A DNA stretch of 64,000 nucleotides from contig DAIRDH010000007.1 in assembly GCA_036796255.1 (NCBI GenBank), positions 17,254-81,253 on the forward strand. Reading direction: 5' to 3'. Position numbers and translations under genes: made by a program. Below are positions 9,612-19,435 of the stretch, piece after piece. The stretch is from T3Sed10-241 sp036796255 (GTDB lineage Bacteria; Bacteroidota; Bacteroidia; Flavobacteriales_D; Cryomorphaceae). The notes under the pieces were generated by a model that saw only the letters and a program-made list of their open reading frames with translations, was not told the DNA's origin and did no database searches. Every line of letters begins with the position of its first letter. Within the stretch, counting starts at the first letter, position 1.

Positions 9612-11444
9612 TTGAATGAATGGCAAAAGCCTATGATTAGACCAGTGTCTCAGTATTGGATTGCCTTAGGGTACTGGTTGCTCTTGAATTTGTGCGCTCA
9701 ACAGGTTTGGGCTCAGGGAGTCAAGAATCAGCAGTACTCTTTCAGACAGTTGTCGGCCAAAGTTGACTCGCTGGTCTATAAGGCCCACTATGCCGAGGCA
9801 TGGGAACTGGCCAATGGCCACTATTCCAATCGAGATCTGAGTGAGCAGGAACAGTTTGAATACGACGTACTCCTGGGCGATGTGCATCGGTCTTCAGGAG
9901 AAGAGCCTACTGCCGTAAAATATTATCGGTTGGCACAGGAATATCTTCTTGGTGAAGACCTAAATCACCCTATGCTGCCAGCGTTAAAACTAAAAATGGC
10001 GGAATGCTACTTTAACAGAGAGCACTTTGACTATGCAAAGCAATACGCCCTTGAAGCATTAGATAATGGAGGTCTTGCGCACCTGAAGCCGGTTCAGCGA
10101 GGCATTTCGTATCTCATACTCGGCTACTGTGATTACCTCTCACGAAAATACAATTCGGCTTTAGATTTCTACCTCCTTGCTGAGGAGGCTTACATCAGCG
10201 CCGGCCAGCATTGTGAGTTGCCACTGGTGCACACCAGAATGGCAACAATTTACCACACCATGGGCAATAGGAGTGCTATGCAACACATGATGGATGAGGC
10301 ATTGAGAAGAATAGACTCTTGTGATGTCAATGCTTACATGTCTATATATTATGGTACTCAGGTTGAAATGCTTCGCAAAGATGGCCAGTTTAAAAAGGCC
10401 CTGGAAGTGCAGCAATCGGTAAATGCATACAATACCCGGCAATACAGCGAGCAGCACAGTGCTAAAATGCGTGAGATTGAAAGGGAATACAAATCAAAGC
10501 TCACAGATATTGAAGCCCAAATGCTGAACGATATCAATGAAAAGAACAAGGAAGTGCTGGAAAAGCAAAGATCTGCATTGATTATCGCCCTCATCGGATT
10601 TTTGCTTTTGGCCATTTTGCTCATCCTTCTTATTCGCGTGTTGCGTCAGCGCGAGAAAGCAAAAAAGGCAGTTGAATCATTGAATGCTGAGCTCGAGTCG
10701 AAAGTGGCACAGCGCACCCTCGCACTTGAGAAAGCATACAATACAATGTTCAAAGATGCGGAGCTATTGAAAATGAAAAATGCGCAAATGCTGGACTTTT
10801 GCAATATTCTTTCCCACAATTTTCGCGGGCCGCTTGCCAATATGTCCTCCTTATTGAACATGATCAATTCTGGCGAATTTGACGACCAAAAAGAGACACT
10901 TTATGCAGGATTTGTTCCAGTGGTCGACAACCTTAACCTCACTTGCAATGAGCTTTTGGAATCCCTGCAGGTCATGCAAGATAAGGATGTTCTAATCTCA
11001 GAAATATTGTTTATCAGTGCTTTAAGCAAGGTGCTTCCCTCATTAAAAATTGATGCTTCTTTTGATGAAGCCAATGTGAGCAGCAATTTTGATGAAGCGC
11101 CATTGGTACGCTGCAATCCGCAATACCTCGAGAGTATTCTGCACAATTTTCTCAGCAATGCCCTGAAATATCGCCACCCTGACCGGGCTCCGGAAATTCA
11201 CCTGAGAACGCGGAAAATCGATGCGGGCGTGCTGCTTTCGGTGAGTGACAATGGTCTTGGAATTGACTTGGACAAGTATGGCAAGCAACTTTTTAAGATG
11301 CACAAAGTCTTTCATAAGCATCGCGATGCCAAAGGTTTTGGATTGTACCTTACCAAAGTACATGTGGAAGCCATGGGCGGTAAAATTTGGGCCGAGAGCA
11401 ATCCCGGCGAGGGAAGCACCTTTTTTGTACAGTTTCCTGGATAG
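9612..11444 (+). CDS. TPR-containing membrane sensor histidine kinase
   Basis: The 610-aa protein has a signal peptide to about residue 35, a helical TPR-like sensor region (about 40-285) in the periplasm, a coiled coil, one membrane helix (about 322-344) and a cytoplasmic kinase. The phospho-acceptor is His402 in ILSHNFRGPLANM, the Bacteroidota variant of the H-box. The ATPase domain shows the N box (NFLSNALKY, about 510), DNGLGID (about 545) and GFGLYL (about 575). This is the TPR-sensor plus HisKA/HATPase build common in Bacteroidota. No response regulator lies beside it, so its partner is elsewhere. The signal is unknown. Confidence 0.92.
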   Translation: MNEWQKPMIRPVSQYWIALGYWLLLNLCAQQVWAQGVKNQQYSFRQLSAKVDSLVYKAHYAEAWELANGHYSNRDLSEQEQFEYDVLLGDVHRSSGEEPTAVKYYRLAQEYLLGEDLNHPMLPALKLKMAECYFNREHFDYAKQYALEALDNGGLAHLKPVQRGISYLILGYCDYLSRKYNSALDFYLLAEEAYISAGQHCELPLVHTRMATIYHTMGNRSAMQHMMDEALRRIDSCDVNAYMSIYYGTQVEMLRKDGQFKKALEVQQSVNAYNTRQYSEQHSAKMREIEREYKSKLTDIEAQMLNDINEKNKEVLEKQRSALIIALIGFLLLAILLILLIRVLRQREKAKKAVESLNAELESKVAQRTLALEKAYNTMFKDAELLKMKNAQMLDFCNILSHNFRGPLANMSSLLNMINSGEFDDQKETLYAGFVPVVDNLNLTCNELLESLQVMQDKDVLISEILFISALSKVLPSLKIDASFDEANVSSNFDEAPLVRCNPQYLESILHNFLSNALKYRHPDRAPEIHLRTRKIDAGVLLSVSDNGLGIDLDKYGKQLFKMHKVFHKHRDAKGFGLYLTKVHVEAMGGKIWAESNPGEGSTFFVQFPG

Positions 11445-11508
11445 TGCGGGTTATTCGAGTCTTTGAATGGTTTTAATGCGCACTTGATCAGTATATTAAG
11501 AGAATGTT

Positions 11509-14500
11509 ATGCTTATGCTAAACGCATTGATTGTCAAAATTCAACCCAATTACCGGCTTAACTTACAGCTCAGGAAGTTGCAAAAATTCGCGTTTTGGCT
11601 GTTTTTGCTGGGCCCATGCTACCCCTTGTCAGCTCAGCTTGTGATGAATGAGATTTGTCCATCCAATGCTTCTCTAATTGCTGATGAAGATGGAGATTAC
11701 GAAGATTGGATTGAGCTCTACAATGCCGGTACCACCCCTGTTGACCTTGGAGGTTATTTCATCTCCGATGATGCCAGCTATCCTTTTCAATTCGTTTTGC
11801 CCGAAAGGGTGCTGGAAGCAGGTGAATTTCTGCTTGTTTTCGCTTCAGGAAAGAACCGTGCAAATTCGCAAGGTGAGATACATTCCAATTTCAGCCTCAG
11901 TTCATCAGGCGAGCCGGTAATTCTTACTTCGCCACTGGCTGCAGAAGTGGATGCAATACCTGCAGTCGGCCTTGGCCCTGACTTATCATACGGGAGGCAG
12001 ATGGATGGTAGTAATAACTTCTATTATTTTGCAAATCCCAGCCCAGGGGAAAGCAACAATGAAAGTACCGCTTTCGACAGCTACCTTGAGCGTCCGGAAT
12101 TGCTCAGCCCTTCGGGATTCTACACCTCGGAGTTTGACCTTTTCGTGAGTCACCCCGACCCTGAAGCCACCTTGCGGTACACCCTTGATGGCAGTCTTCC
12201 CGATGAGACGTCGGCGCTATATACCACCCCAATCACCATCGTAAACCGGCTGGGTATGGCAGATGGTATTTCTGCTATTCCCACCACCTCAGCTTTTGTG
12301 CCCACATGGTATCGATGGTATGCTCCTATGGCGCCAGTATACAAAGGTACCGCCCTTCGTGTGCGCGCATTTCGCGAAGGCGCCATACCCTCGGCAGTGA
12401 GCAGTGGTACCTACATTGTTGATCCGCTTGCCGATGAGCGATACGATTTGCCCAGGGTTGCGCTGGTTTTGCCCCAAACGGCCCTTTTCGGTTCAAGCGG
12501 CATTTATACCAATCACAACCTCACTGGCATCAATTGGGAGCGCGAAGCATCCTTCGAACTGTTCGACAGCGAGGGTGTCTCAAGCTTCAAAAGCGATGTG
12601 GGCCTCCGCCTGCATGGTGGCAATTCAAGGCGCTACGCCCTCAAGAGTTTTCGGGTGTACTTCAGGGGAAGTCTCGGTGAGGATGCCTTGACTTATCCCA
12701 TATTCAATCAGGGTGACGTGCATACACACGAGCGAATCCTGCTGCGCAACTCAGGTTCTGAGTGGAGCCGCACGTACTTCCGCGATGCCTTTGCCCAAAG
12801 TTTGCTAAGCGACTATGCAGATTTGGATTACATGCGTTACCAGCCGGCCATCACTTTCGTAAATGGAGAATATTGGGGCGTCCTCAACATCCGCGAACGA
12901 TTGGACGACAATTACATTTACAACCATCACGGCTACAGCAGAGAGGAGATTGACATGCTCGAAGGCACCCATACCGTGGTGTACGGCAATGGCCAGGATT
13001 ATTTGGACCTTCGGAATTTCTGGCAGATTCAGGACCTCAGCCTTCCGGCAAATTGGGAACATGTAAGCGATCGCATTCACGTGGACAATTTCCGCGATTA
13101 CCACATTATCCAGATTTTCTCGATGAATACCGATCAACCCGGCAAAAATGTGCGCTTCTGGAAACCCAAACACGAAGAGGGTAAATGGAGATGGATGCTT
13201 TATGACCTTGATGATAGTTTTGCCTTTGGACAGCATTGCAATTATGACCAAAACGGTTTGGTTTATTGCTCAGGCCTCAATACGATCTCATCTCCAAATG
13301 TAAATCCTGCATCATCCACTCCGGCATGGGCTCCAAACGGACCCTCGCAAACAATGCCCCTTCGCGCCATGCTGCGCAGTCCCTTCTTCCAGAATGATTT
13401 TATCAACCGCTTCGCTGATTTGCTCAATTCTGCCTTTTTGCCGGAAAGGCTGGAAGAAATTATTGACGACTTCGATGGCGTCATAGACCCTTACATGCAG
13501 GAGCATTACGAGCGCTGGCACCGTCCAGAACCCAGCTTCAGGATGGAGCACCTCGATCTTTTGCGCAGTTTTGCCGCCGAGCGAAAAGCAGTCATGGAAG
13601 AGCACATTGTCGGGTTTTTTGAACTGGACGGCACCTATCAACTCTCCGTTGATGTGGCACCATTTGGCGGGGGCCTGGTGAAAGTGAACAGCATTCCCAT
13701 TCATCCCGATTCAATTTACATCGCCGGGCCCGGCAGTTATCCCTGGTCGGGAACCTATTACAGCGGTGTGGAGCTACCCATTTCTGCTATGCCTGCCCAC
13801 GGTTTTGAATTTTCGCATTGGCTCGAAACGGGAAGTACCGACGATACGCTTTGGGTCAATAGCGGCGAAGACATCACTTACACGGCAGTATTTGAACCCA
13901 TCAATGTGCCGGAGCCTATCCACTATTGGAGTTTTAATGAGTACAATGTGCTCAATGCATTTTTTACCGTAGGCGGGGCAAGTTTGCTGGCAATCGGTGG
14001 CATGTCGACTGCCTTCTTGCTGGACGAAGGTCAGGATTTCAATAGCATCAACGCGCGTTTGGGTGAGGAGGTGGGAACACATTTGCGCGTCAATGCGCCC
14101 TTGAACGCGGTCTTGCAGTTCAGCCTGCCCACTTCGGGCTACAAGTTTCCTGTGCTGAGTTATGAGGCGAGGCGTTCAGGACAGGGTGCCGGGCTTCACA
14201 AGATTTCCGTTTCTATTGATGGAGACAATTTTTTTCTGGTCGACAGTGTTGCTATTTACGATGAGGCACCTCAGGTATACAGCTTTGACTTTTCGGCCCT
14301 GCTTGGCTCCACCGACAATCCGGACTTCAAAGTGAAGATTGAAATACATGAAGGTGAGGGGGGAATCGCTGGCAACAACCGCCTGGACAACCTGAGCCTC
14401 GACGCAATGGCCCTCGAGGGTGACAACCAACCCCCTGGTATCGCCCAGCCTTTGTTTCGAAAGGAATTGATCGCGCAATCAGGGCCTGAAACTGTGGATT

Positions 14501-15612
14501 TGGAAACGCTTTTCATTGATCCAGAAGATGATAGCTTGATCTTCAACCTGAGCGAGCCGCAGGGAGAAGCGGCCGTGTTCTATATTTTGGACAACGATCT
14601 ACACATTCACCCAGTAAAAGCAGGCGAAGCCGAGGTGATACTCTTTGTGACCGACGGAGTCAATGGCCCGGTTTCATTGCCAATTCAGGTGCTGGTATAC
14701 CCCGAAGCAGCTGTAATTTCGCCCTTAAGTGCATTTGAATTCAGCGCATGGGATGATGATGAAAATCAATTCAATTATCCCGATCATATGCTTTTTATGC
14801 AGGGCAATACGCCTGATCCGGGGCCCGAAACGCCATTGCCCTTTGCTTACCACATTCCACTCGACGACTATCATGAAGATGACGCTGGCACCCTTGGTTT
14901 TCCTTACAACAATGCGCGCCGCACGCGGATTAATGGCCTCGGTGAGGAGGGAATCAGCTTTATCAATACCGGCCGCAACCGCGATGTGGGGGCAGCTGTC
15001 CTCGCATTGGACCTTTCACTTATAGAACAGCCTGTATTTGCCAACTGGACTGCTGGCACCATGATGCCCAACAGCAAGGCTTACCGCCTGCGGCTGCAAT
15101 ACCGCAGCGGAATTACTGAAGGCTGGAGTGACATGCTGTCCGATGGAGACCTGATAGAATATGAGCGCAACCCTATTCCGTTTCATGAGGCGTATTTCAG
15201 CGGTGTGGCGCTCCCCGAATCGCTGCTGGGTGATCCCTATGTTCAGCTCAGGTGGAAATATTACTTTACAGGCGAGCAAGTCATTCCCGAAGTGGGCTCA
15301 AGGTCTGAACTGCGTCTTGATGACATTTACATAGGAACCGACGATTTGACTGCAACGAACCAATCCTTCGAAAACTTCGGCCTTTCGGTGTATCCCAATC
15401 CAACAGTGGATGCACTGCACATATACCACGAAGCCCCACATGCTTTACAGGCTGCACTTTACGGACCTGACGGCAAATGTGTAAAACGCGAAGTTTTCGA
15501 CAGTCAACTTAACACGCTTTCATTGCGAGATCTCAGCGCAGGTTTATTTTTATTGGTCCTTTGGGATGAACAGGGAATGGCAGCACGCACGAGGGTGGTG
15601 GTGCTTGATTAG
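11509..15612 (+). CDS. Secreted lamin-tail/CotH-kinase-like protein with T9SS type-A sorting domain
   Basis: The 1367-aa protein has a late signal peptide (WLFLLGPCYPLSAQ, cleavage near residue 45), then a lamin-tail domain (from VMNEICPSN, DYEDWIELYN). A chitobiase-type beta domain follows (YTLDGSLPDE, about 220). A CotH-like region (about 300-690) carries GLRLHGGNSRRYALKSFR and YDLDDSFAFG, the latter fitting the metal-binding DxD of the CotH atypical kinase fold. More beta domains lead to a type-A T9SS sorting domain (SVYPNPTVDALHIY to the end, about 1290-1367). It should be exported through the outer membrane by T9SS. CotH proteins in spores phosphorylate coat proteins; the role of this surface form is unknown. 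Confidence 0.9.
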   Translation: MLMLNALIVKIQPNYRLNLQLRKLQKFAFWLFLLGPCYPLSAQLVMNEICPSNASLIADEDGDYEDWIELYNAGTTPVDLGGYFISDDASYPFQFVLPERVLEAGEFLLVFASGKNRANSQGEIHSNFSLSSSGEPVILTSPLAAEVDAIPAVGLGPDLSYGRQMDGSNNFYYFANPSPGESNNESTAFDSYLERPELLSPSGFYTSEFDLFVSHPDPEATLRYTLDGSLPDETSALYTTPITIVNRLGMADGISAIPTTSAFVPTWYRWYAPMAPVYKGTALRVRAFREGAIPSAVSSGTYIVDPLADERYDLPRVALVLPQTALFGSSGIYTNHNLTGINWEREASFELFDSEGVSSFKSDVGLRLHGGNSRRYALKSFRVYFRGSLGEDALTYPIFNQGDVHTHERILLRNSGSEWSRTYFRDAFAQSLLSDYADLDYMRYQPAITFVNGEYWGVLNIRERLDDNYIYNHHGYSREEIDMLEGTHTVVYGNGQDYLDLRNFWQIQDLSLPANWEHVSDRIHVDNFRDYHIIQIFSMNTDQPGKNVRFWKPKHEEGKWRWMLYDLDDSFAFGQHCNYDQNGLVYCSGLNTISSPNVNPASSTPAWAPNGPSQTMPLRAMLRSPFFQNDFINRFADLLNSAFLPERLEEIIDDFDGVIDPYMQEHYERWHRPEPSFRMEHLDLLRSFAAERKAVMEEHIVGFFELDGTYQLSVDVAPFGGGLVKVNSIPIHPDSIYIAGPGSYPWSGTYYSGVELPISAMPAHGFEFSHWLETGSTDDTLWVNSGEDITYTAVFEPINVPEPIHYWSFNEYNVLNAFFTVGGASLLAIGGMSTAFLLDEGQDFNSINARLGEEVGTHLRVNAPLNAVLQFSLPTSGYKFPVLSYEARRSGQGAGLHKISVSIDGDNFFLVDSVAIYDEAPQVYSFDFSALLGSTDNPDFKVKIEIHEGEGGIAGNNRLDNLSLDAMALEGDNQPPGIAQPLFRKELIAQSGPETVDLETLFIDPEDDSLIFNLSEPQGEAAVFYILDNDLHIHPVKAGEAEVILFVTDGVNGPVSLPIQVLVYPEAAVISPLSAFEFSAWDDDENQFNYPDHMLFMQGNTPDPGPETPLPFAYHIPLDDYHEDDAGTLGFPYNNARRTRINGLGEEGISFINTGRNRDVGAAVLALDLSLIEQPVFANWTAGTMMPNSKAYRLRLQYRSGITEGWSDMLSDGDLIEYERNPIPFHEAYFSGVALPESLLGDPYVQLRWKYYFTGEQVIPEVGSRSELRLDDIYIGTDDLTATNQSFENFGLSVYPNPTVDALHIYHEAPHALQAALYGPDGKCVKREVFDSQLNTLSLRDLSAGLFLLVLWDEQGMAARTRVVVLD

Positions 15613-15624
15613 TACACCGGTGTA
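15613..15624. repeat. 12-bp perfect palindrome between convergent genes
   Basis: TACACCGGTGTA lies just after the CotH gene stop and before the convergent lipoprotein gene. It lacks a loop and a T-run, so it is not an obvious terminator and could be a protein site or chance. Confidence 0.35.
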
Positions 15625-15662
15625 ATCGGTGACAATTGCCTTGTATTCACATGCAACAGTAT

Positions 15663-16907
15663 CTAGAACAACCAGGTAAATCCTGCACTCAAATCCAATC
15701 TAAGCAGCCCTTCTGCATTTTCGATGTCCCTTTCGTCCTTGAAAGTAGACCCATTAATGTCCATATCGAAATTCCTAATACTCGCAGACGCGAAGCCCAG
15801 TCCCAGTGACAGTTTGGTTTTTTCAGTCAGTCCGATATCGAATGTACCAGCCACCCTAATGCCAAGATTGGCTCCAATCATCGAAAATGGTAAGAGTGCA
15901 TAACGATCTGTGTCAACTTCGAATGGTGCAGTGCCAGAGTTATTGTACCGCATATATCCTATGGTGGTGTTGAGCGTAAAGTGGCTGTTACCATTGCCCA
16001 TTGGGTAGATTCGTGTAAGGGCTAAAGCGAAAAAATCAATCGTTACGGATTCACTCATCTTTCCAATTACAACTCCATCAGGACCATTGTCGATGGCGAC
16101 TGAAATGCTATTGCTAGAACGGAAACGATCGAAACGAGGGCCGAGATAAATACCATCGGCTACTTGAAATCCTATTTCAGCAGCCATATGGTAGCCATTT
16201 CTCAGGCCATTGAGATAATCGAGTAAATCATTAGGTATACCTTCAGCCATTGGTGCGATCCTTCGACTGAAACCTGTACTCAAGACAAGGCGAATATTGC
16301 CGTTGCTTGGTTTGATATCACCGCTCTGATCAATATTTTGAAAGTATGGACTGGCTGCTGGCTTTCCAGAATTGTCTGTCTGGGGCCTGCTTGATTCGGT
16401 CAATTGATTTTCGGTTTGTTGGTTTCCAGTTCCTTTCTCTGGAAGATCCGCAACCTCTTCACCTGCCTTTGGCAAGGAATCCTGCTCGGCATCATCTCGA
16501 TCTGGCTTTGGAATTACATCATCAGCCCAGTAGCTTTCTTCTTCCAGTACAGGAATACGCTTCTTGTACATCATCGCCGATATTCTGTGGCAGGTACTCC
16601 AAAAGTCTGGCGTTTTATGATTTACGATTTGAACCAAATCCGCACCTGCTTTTCGGGCTTCCTCCTGCACACAGGAGAGCACGTATTCATAGTGGCATCG
16701 GGTGGTTAACCCAGACTCCCCAACGTCCACAAATCCGATCAACTCTGCTCCCTCCGGCAAAGGCTGCTGCGCAGTGATTATTTCGATATCACTGCCTTGC
16801 GCCAAAGGCTCATGGTATTTGTGGGCGTTGGAATGAATTACGGGATTGCAAGAACTCAGCAGGGCTGCTGATAAAATGATGGCCGCAAACAAGGTTAAAA
16901 ATCTCAT
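15663..16907 (-). CDS. Lipoprotein with Cys-containing N-terminal domain fused to a barrel-like C-terminal domain
   Basis: The 414-aa protein has a lipobox L-L-S-S-C near residue 20. Residues about 40-125 form a small domain with the run EGAELIGFVDVGESGL and cysteines in RCHYEYVLSC and STCHRIS, similar in style to small heavy-metal-binding or RcsF-like periplasmic domains. A Pro/Glu/Ser-rich linker (about 125-200) joins it to about 210 residues of amphipathic strands ending in SAGFTWLF, which looks like an 8-10-strand outer-membrane barrel. A lipidated N-terminus on a barrel is unusual. A well-formed promoter lies upstream. Function unknown. Confidence 0.7.
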   Translation of the reverse strand: MRFLTLFAAIILSAALLSSCNPVIHSNAHKYHEPLAQGSDIEIITAQQPLPEGAELIGFVDVGESGLTTRCHYEYVLSCVQEEARKAGADLVQIVNHKTPDFWSTCHRISAMMYKKRIPVLEEESYWADDVIPKPDRDDAEQDSLPKAGEEVADLPEKGTGNQQTENQLTESSRPQTDNSGKPAASPYFQNIDQSGDIKPSNGNIRLVLSTGFSRRIAPMAEGIPNDLLDYLNGLRNGYHMAAEIGFQVADGIYLGPRFDRFRSSNSISVAIDNGPDGVVIGKMSESVTIDFFALALTRIYPMGNGNSHFTLNTTIGYMRYNNSGTAPFEVDTDRYALLPFSMIGANLGIRVAGTFDIGLTEKTKLSLGLGFASASIRNFDMDINGSTFKDERDIENAEGLLRLDLSAGFTWLF

Positions 16908-16941
16908 CGTCTCAAGATTGGTTAATTTTAACTTTCGTTCA

Positions 16942-16972
16942 CAAATTTATGCGTTCACAGCAAATTGCCAAA
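16942..16972 (-). promoter_or_regulatory. Bacteroidota-type promoter for the 15663-16907 gene
   Basis: On the minus strand, TTTG (16972-16969), a 19-nt spacer and TAAATTTG (16949-16942) match the -33/-7 consensus closely. The -7 box lies 34 nt upstream of the ATG at 16907. Confidence 0.75.
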
Positions 16973-17050
16973 CATTGGGATAGTTTTTTTTATTGCACCT
17001 CATTGAGATTCAATAGTCACTCGAAATTTTGATGAAAGGGGATGCCCTGA

Positions 17051-19435
17051 TTAGCTTCTCATATTGAGCCTCAAGGTGAGCATCACATTGCGGCCAGGCT
17101 CGGGGAGGTTCAAAATGCGGTAGCGGCTGAGGTGTTGCATATAAAAGGTGTCGCCAATGTTGCGTACTGCAAATTGCAGGTGTAGCGCATATTTGCCGAA
17201 AGGCCTCGATACCTGGATACCGGCATTGTAGACCTCATAGCCCGGGGTGCTGCGCTCATTTCGGTCGGTGCGCTCCTGAGCAGATGAGAGCACTGCTTCC
17301 GCAAAAATGAATACCAGTCGCTCACCCTCGCGTTGGAGATGCCATGTAAGCTCGGTGCGCGACAGAAATGGCGGCGTGAAGGGGAGGGGCAACTGGTTGT
17401 CGAGGTTGAGGTTGTAGATGTATTCCAGGCTGCTTTCCAGCTCTAGCTTAGGGCTTATTTGCCATGTGGCTTGTACTTCACTTCCGGTGTGAAATGCCCT
17501 GGCTTCGGTAAATTGGTAGAGCTGGCCCGCCTCAGGCAATGGTGAAAACTGCGCGGTGGGTCGTAAAAAGAGGTAATTGTCAAAATAGTTGAGGTAGGGC
17601 GTGAGAGCCAGCCTGAGGCGCGGCATCTGGTAGTAAAGGCCCGCATCCAGCTGCCAGCCTGTCTCTGGCTTGAGGTCCGGATCGCCTACTTCGTGGCGGA
17701 AGGTACCGTGGTGTACCCCGTTCATGCCCAGCTCTGGCGGTGTCGGAAAGCGAAAACTGCGGCCCACATTCACCTTAACATTCCACATTTGAGAGGGATT
17801 CCATGACAATCCCGCGGCGGCCGAGGGCTGTCCGAAACTCCGCTCCACTTCAGGCCCTCGCTGCACTGACCCTATGATTTCAGAAGGAGAGGCATATACA
17901 GGCAAGAAGTGCGGCTGCATCTCCACCATTGCAAAGTCCTGGCGCAAACCAAAGCTGTAAGTCATCACGGACGAAGCCTGGTGCTCCACCATGGCAAATA
18001 CGCCACCTTGCGCCGCGTAGAAGTCGCCCAGCAGAAACTCAAATCCGCTGCGTTGGTTTTCCTGATACTGACCACTCACGCCCGCTATGCCTTTCCAGCG
18101 CTCATTGAAGCGCAAGTGGTAACGGCTGTTGAGGGTCGCGGTGTGCAGCAGCAGGCCATGGGCCAGATTGCCCGCTATCGAAGGCCCCTGTCCGTGCACA
18201 TGCGGAAAGGACTCCTCGCGGCGGTCATTGATTTGAAAACCGATGTCGGTTTCCATGCGTCCGCGGCCCAGACGCAACTTCGTGTTGGCCACTGCTTTGA
18301 AATGATTCAGCGCCTGCCTCGGTATGTCTACATTGCGGTGGTCGCCATCGTGTTGCAGCGTGTATTCGCGGGGTATGCCCACCGCCCCGGGAAATAGTCC
18401 CGTCGTTTGGTTGTAGTTCGATACGGTAAGCCGCACGCTTCCCCTTGGCACCAATTTGCCCACCGAGGCTGAGAAGTGCCGCTCTCTTCCAGCAGTGTTT
18501 TTGAGGCGGCGCCCTTCTATGGGCAGCACGAAACCGTTGTAGAGAAATTCGTCGACTGGCACGCGAAAGTCGCCGTACTGCTGCCATGTGGCGCGCACAT
18601 TGAAAAAGTAATCGGATGGGCGCCCCGATGCTGATATCGAAGTGCCTATATGGTCATTGTTGCCGCGAAACACCCCGAGCACTCCGGCCTGGTATGTACC
18701 TTTGGGCTCTACCAGCGGCTCGAGAATGTTGATCACACCACCCAGCGCATCCGATCCATATACCAGCGATGCCGCTCCGCGAATGATTTCAACCCTGTCC
18801 ACATTGTACGGGTCGATCTCAAGGCCGTGGTCACTGCCCCATTGCTGGCCTTCCTGGCGTATACCGTGGTCATTTACGGTAATTCTGTTGCCGCTCAGCC
18901 CGCGTATTACAGGCTTGGCTATGCCCACCCCGGTGGTGATGCTATTGATGCCCGGCAAGCGTTCAAGTCCCTGGCTGAAGGTGCTGTGGTAATTGCGCTC
19001 CAGGTACTCCCTGTCAAGCACGATGGTATTCATGGCACTCAACCTTGCATCGCTTTCAATAACGGAGCTGCGTATTTGCACTTCTTTTATTTCCAATGGC
19101 TTTGGCTTCAGGGTGATGGTGAGGCTGGTGTCGCCCATGAGCTGGAGCGCCTGCACCTTTCCTTCGTAGCCCATGCGTTGTATTTGGAAGTGGTACAGGC
19201 CTTTCGGCAAATGGAAATGAAAGTCGCCAGCTTCCCCGGGGTAGCTTCGGTTGCCTGTTTCGATGATCAATACCTCAGCGCCTGTGATGGTGGTATTGTT
19301 TTCAGCATCGCGCAGCGTAGCTTCCACTACGAAGGTATACGGGCTTATGCTTATCTGCGCATGGCAGGGCATTAAAACGAGAAAGCCCACTGCCAGAGTG
19401 AGCCATTTCGCACCAGTGCCGTCTAGTTTGATCAA
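17051..19435 (-). CDS. TonB-dependent outer-membrane receptor, putative metal uptake
   Basis: The 794-aa protein has a signal peptide (ending MPCHAQ), a carboxypeptidase-regulatory-like beta domain (about 33-110), a plug domain with INSITTGVGIAKPVIRGLSG and RVEIIRGAASLVYGSDALGG (about 155-240) and a large barrel. The likely start is a TTG whose TTGA overlaps the TGA of the upstream DUF4625 gene; the next Met lies inside the signal peptide. A His-bearing extracellular-type run, FPHVHGQGPS, occurs near residue 410. With its neighbours it suggests energy-dependent uptake of a metal or metal complex, in the manner of ZnuD-like receptors. The substrate is inference. Confidence 0.9.
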   Translation of the reverse strand: MIKLDGTGAKWLTLAVGFLVLMPCHAQISISPYTFVVEATLRDAENNTTITGAEVLIIETGNRSYPGEAGDFHFHLPKGLYHFQIQRMGYEGKVQALQLMGDTSLTITLKPKPLEIKEVQIRSSVIESDARLSAMNTIVLDREYLERNYHSTFSQGLERLPGINSITTGVGIAKPVIRGLSGNRITVNDHGIRQEGQQWGSDHGLEIDPYNVDRVEIIRGAASLVYGSDALGGVINILEPLVEPKGTYQAGVLGVFRGNNDHIGTSISASGRPSDYFFNVRATWQQYGDFRVPVDEFLYNGFVLPIEGRRLKNTAGRERHFSASVGKLVPRGSVRLTVSNYNQTTGLFPGAVGIPREYTLQHDGDHRNVDIPRQALNHFKAVANTKLRLGRGRMETDIGFQINDRREESFPHVHGQGPSIAGNLAHGLLLHTATLNSRYHLRFNERWKGIAGVSGQYQENQRSGFEFLLGDFYAAQGGVFAMVEHQASSVMTYSFGLRQDFAMVEMQPHFLPVYASPSEIIGSVQRGPEVERSFGQPSAAAGLSWNPSQMWNVKVNVGRSFRFPTPPELGMNGVHHGTFRHEVGDPDLKPETGWQLDAGLYYQMPRLRLALTPYLNYFDNYLFLRPTAQFSPLPEAGQLYQFTEARAFHTGSEVQATWQISPKLELESSLEYIYNLNLDNQLPLPFTPPFLSRTELTWHLQREGERLVFIFAEAVLSSAQERTDRNERSTPGYEVYNAGIQVSRPFGKYALHLQFAVRNIGDTFYMQHLSRYRILNLPEPGRNVMLTLRLNMRS

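Noticed and set aside
18650..19375. 241-aa plus-strand frame inside the TonB-dependent receptor gene
   Set aside because: It lies wholly opposite a gene with clear plug and barrel motifs and has no domain or start signal of its own.
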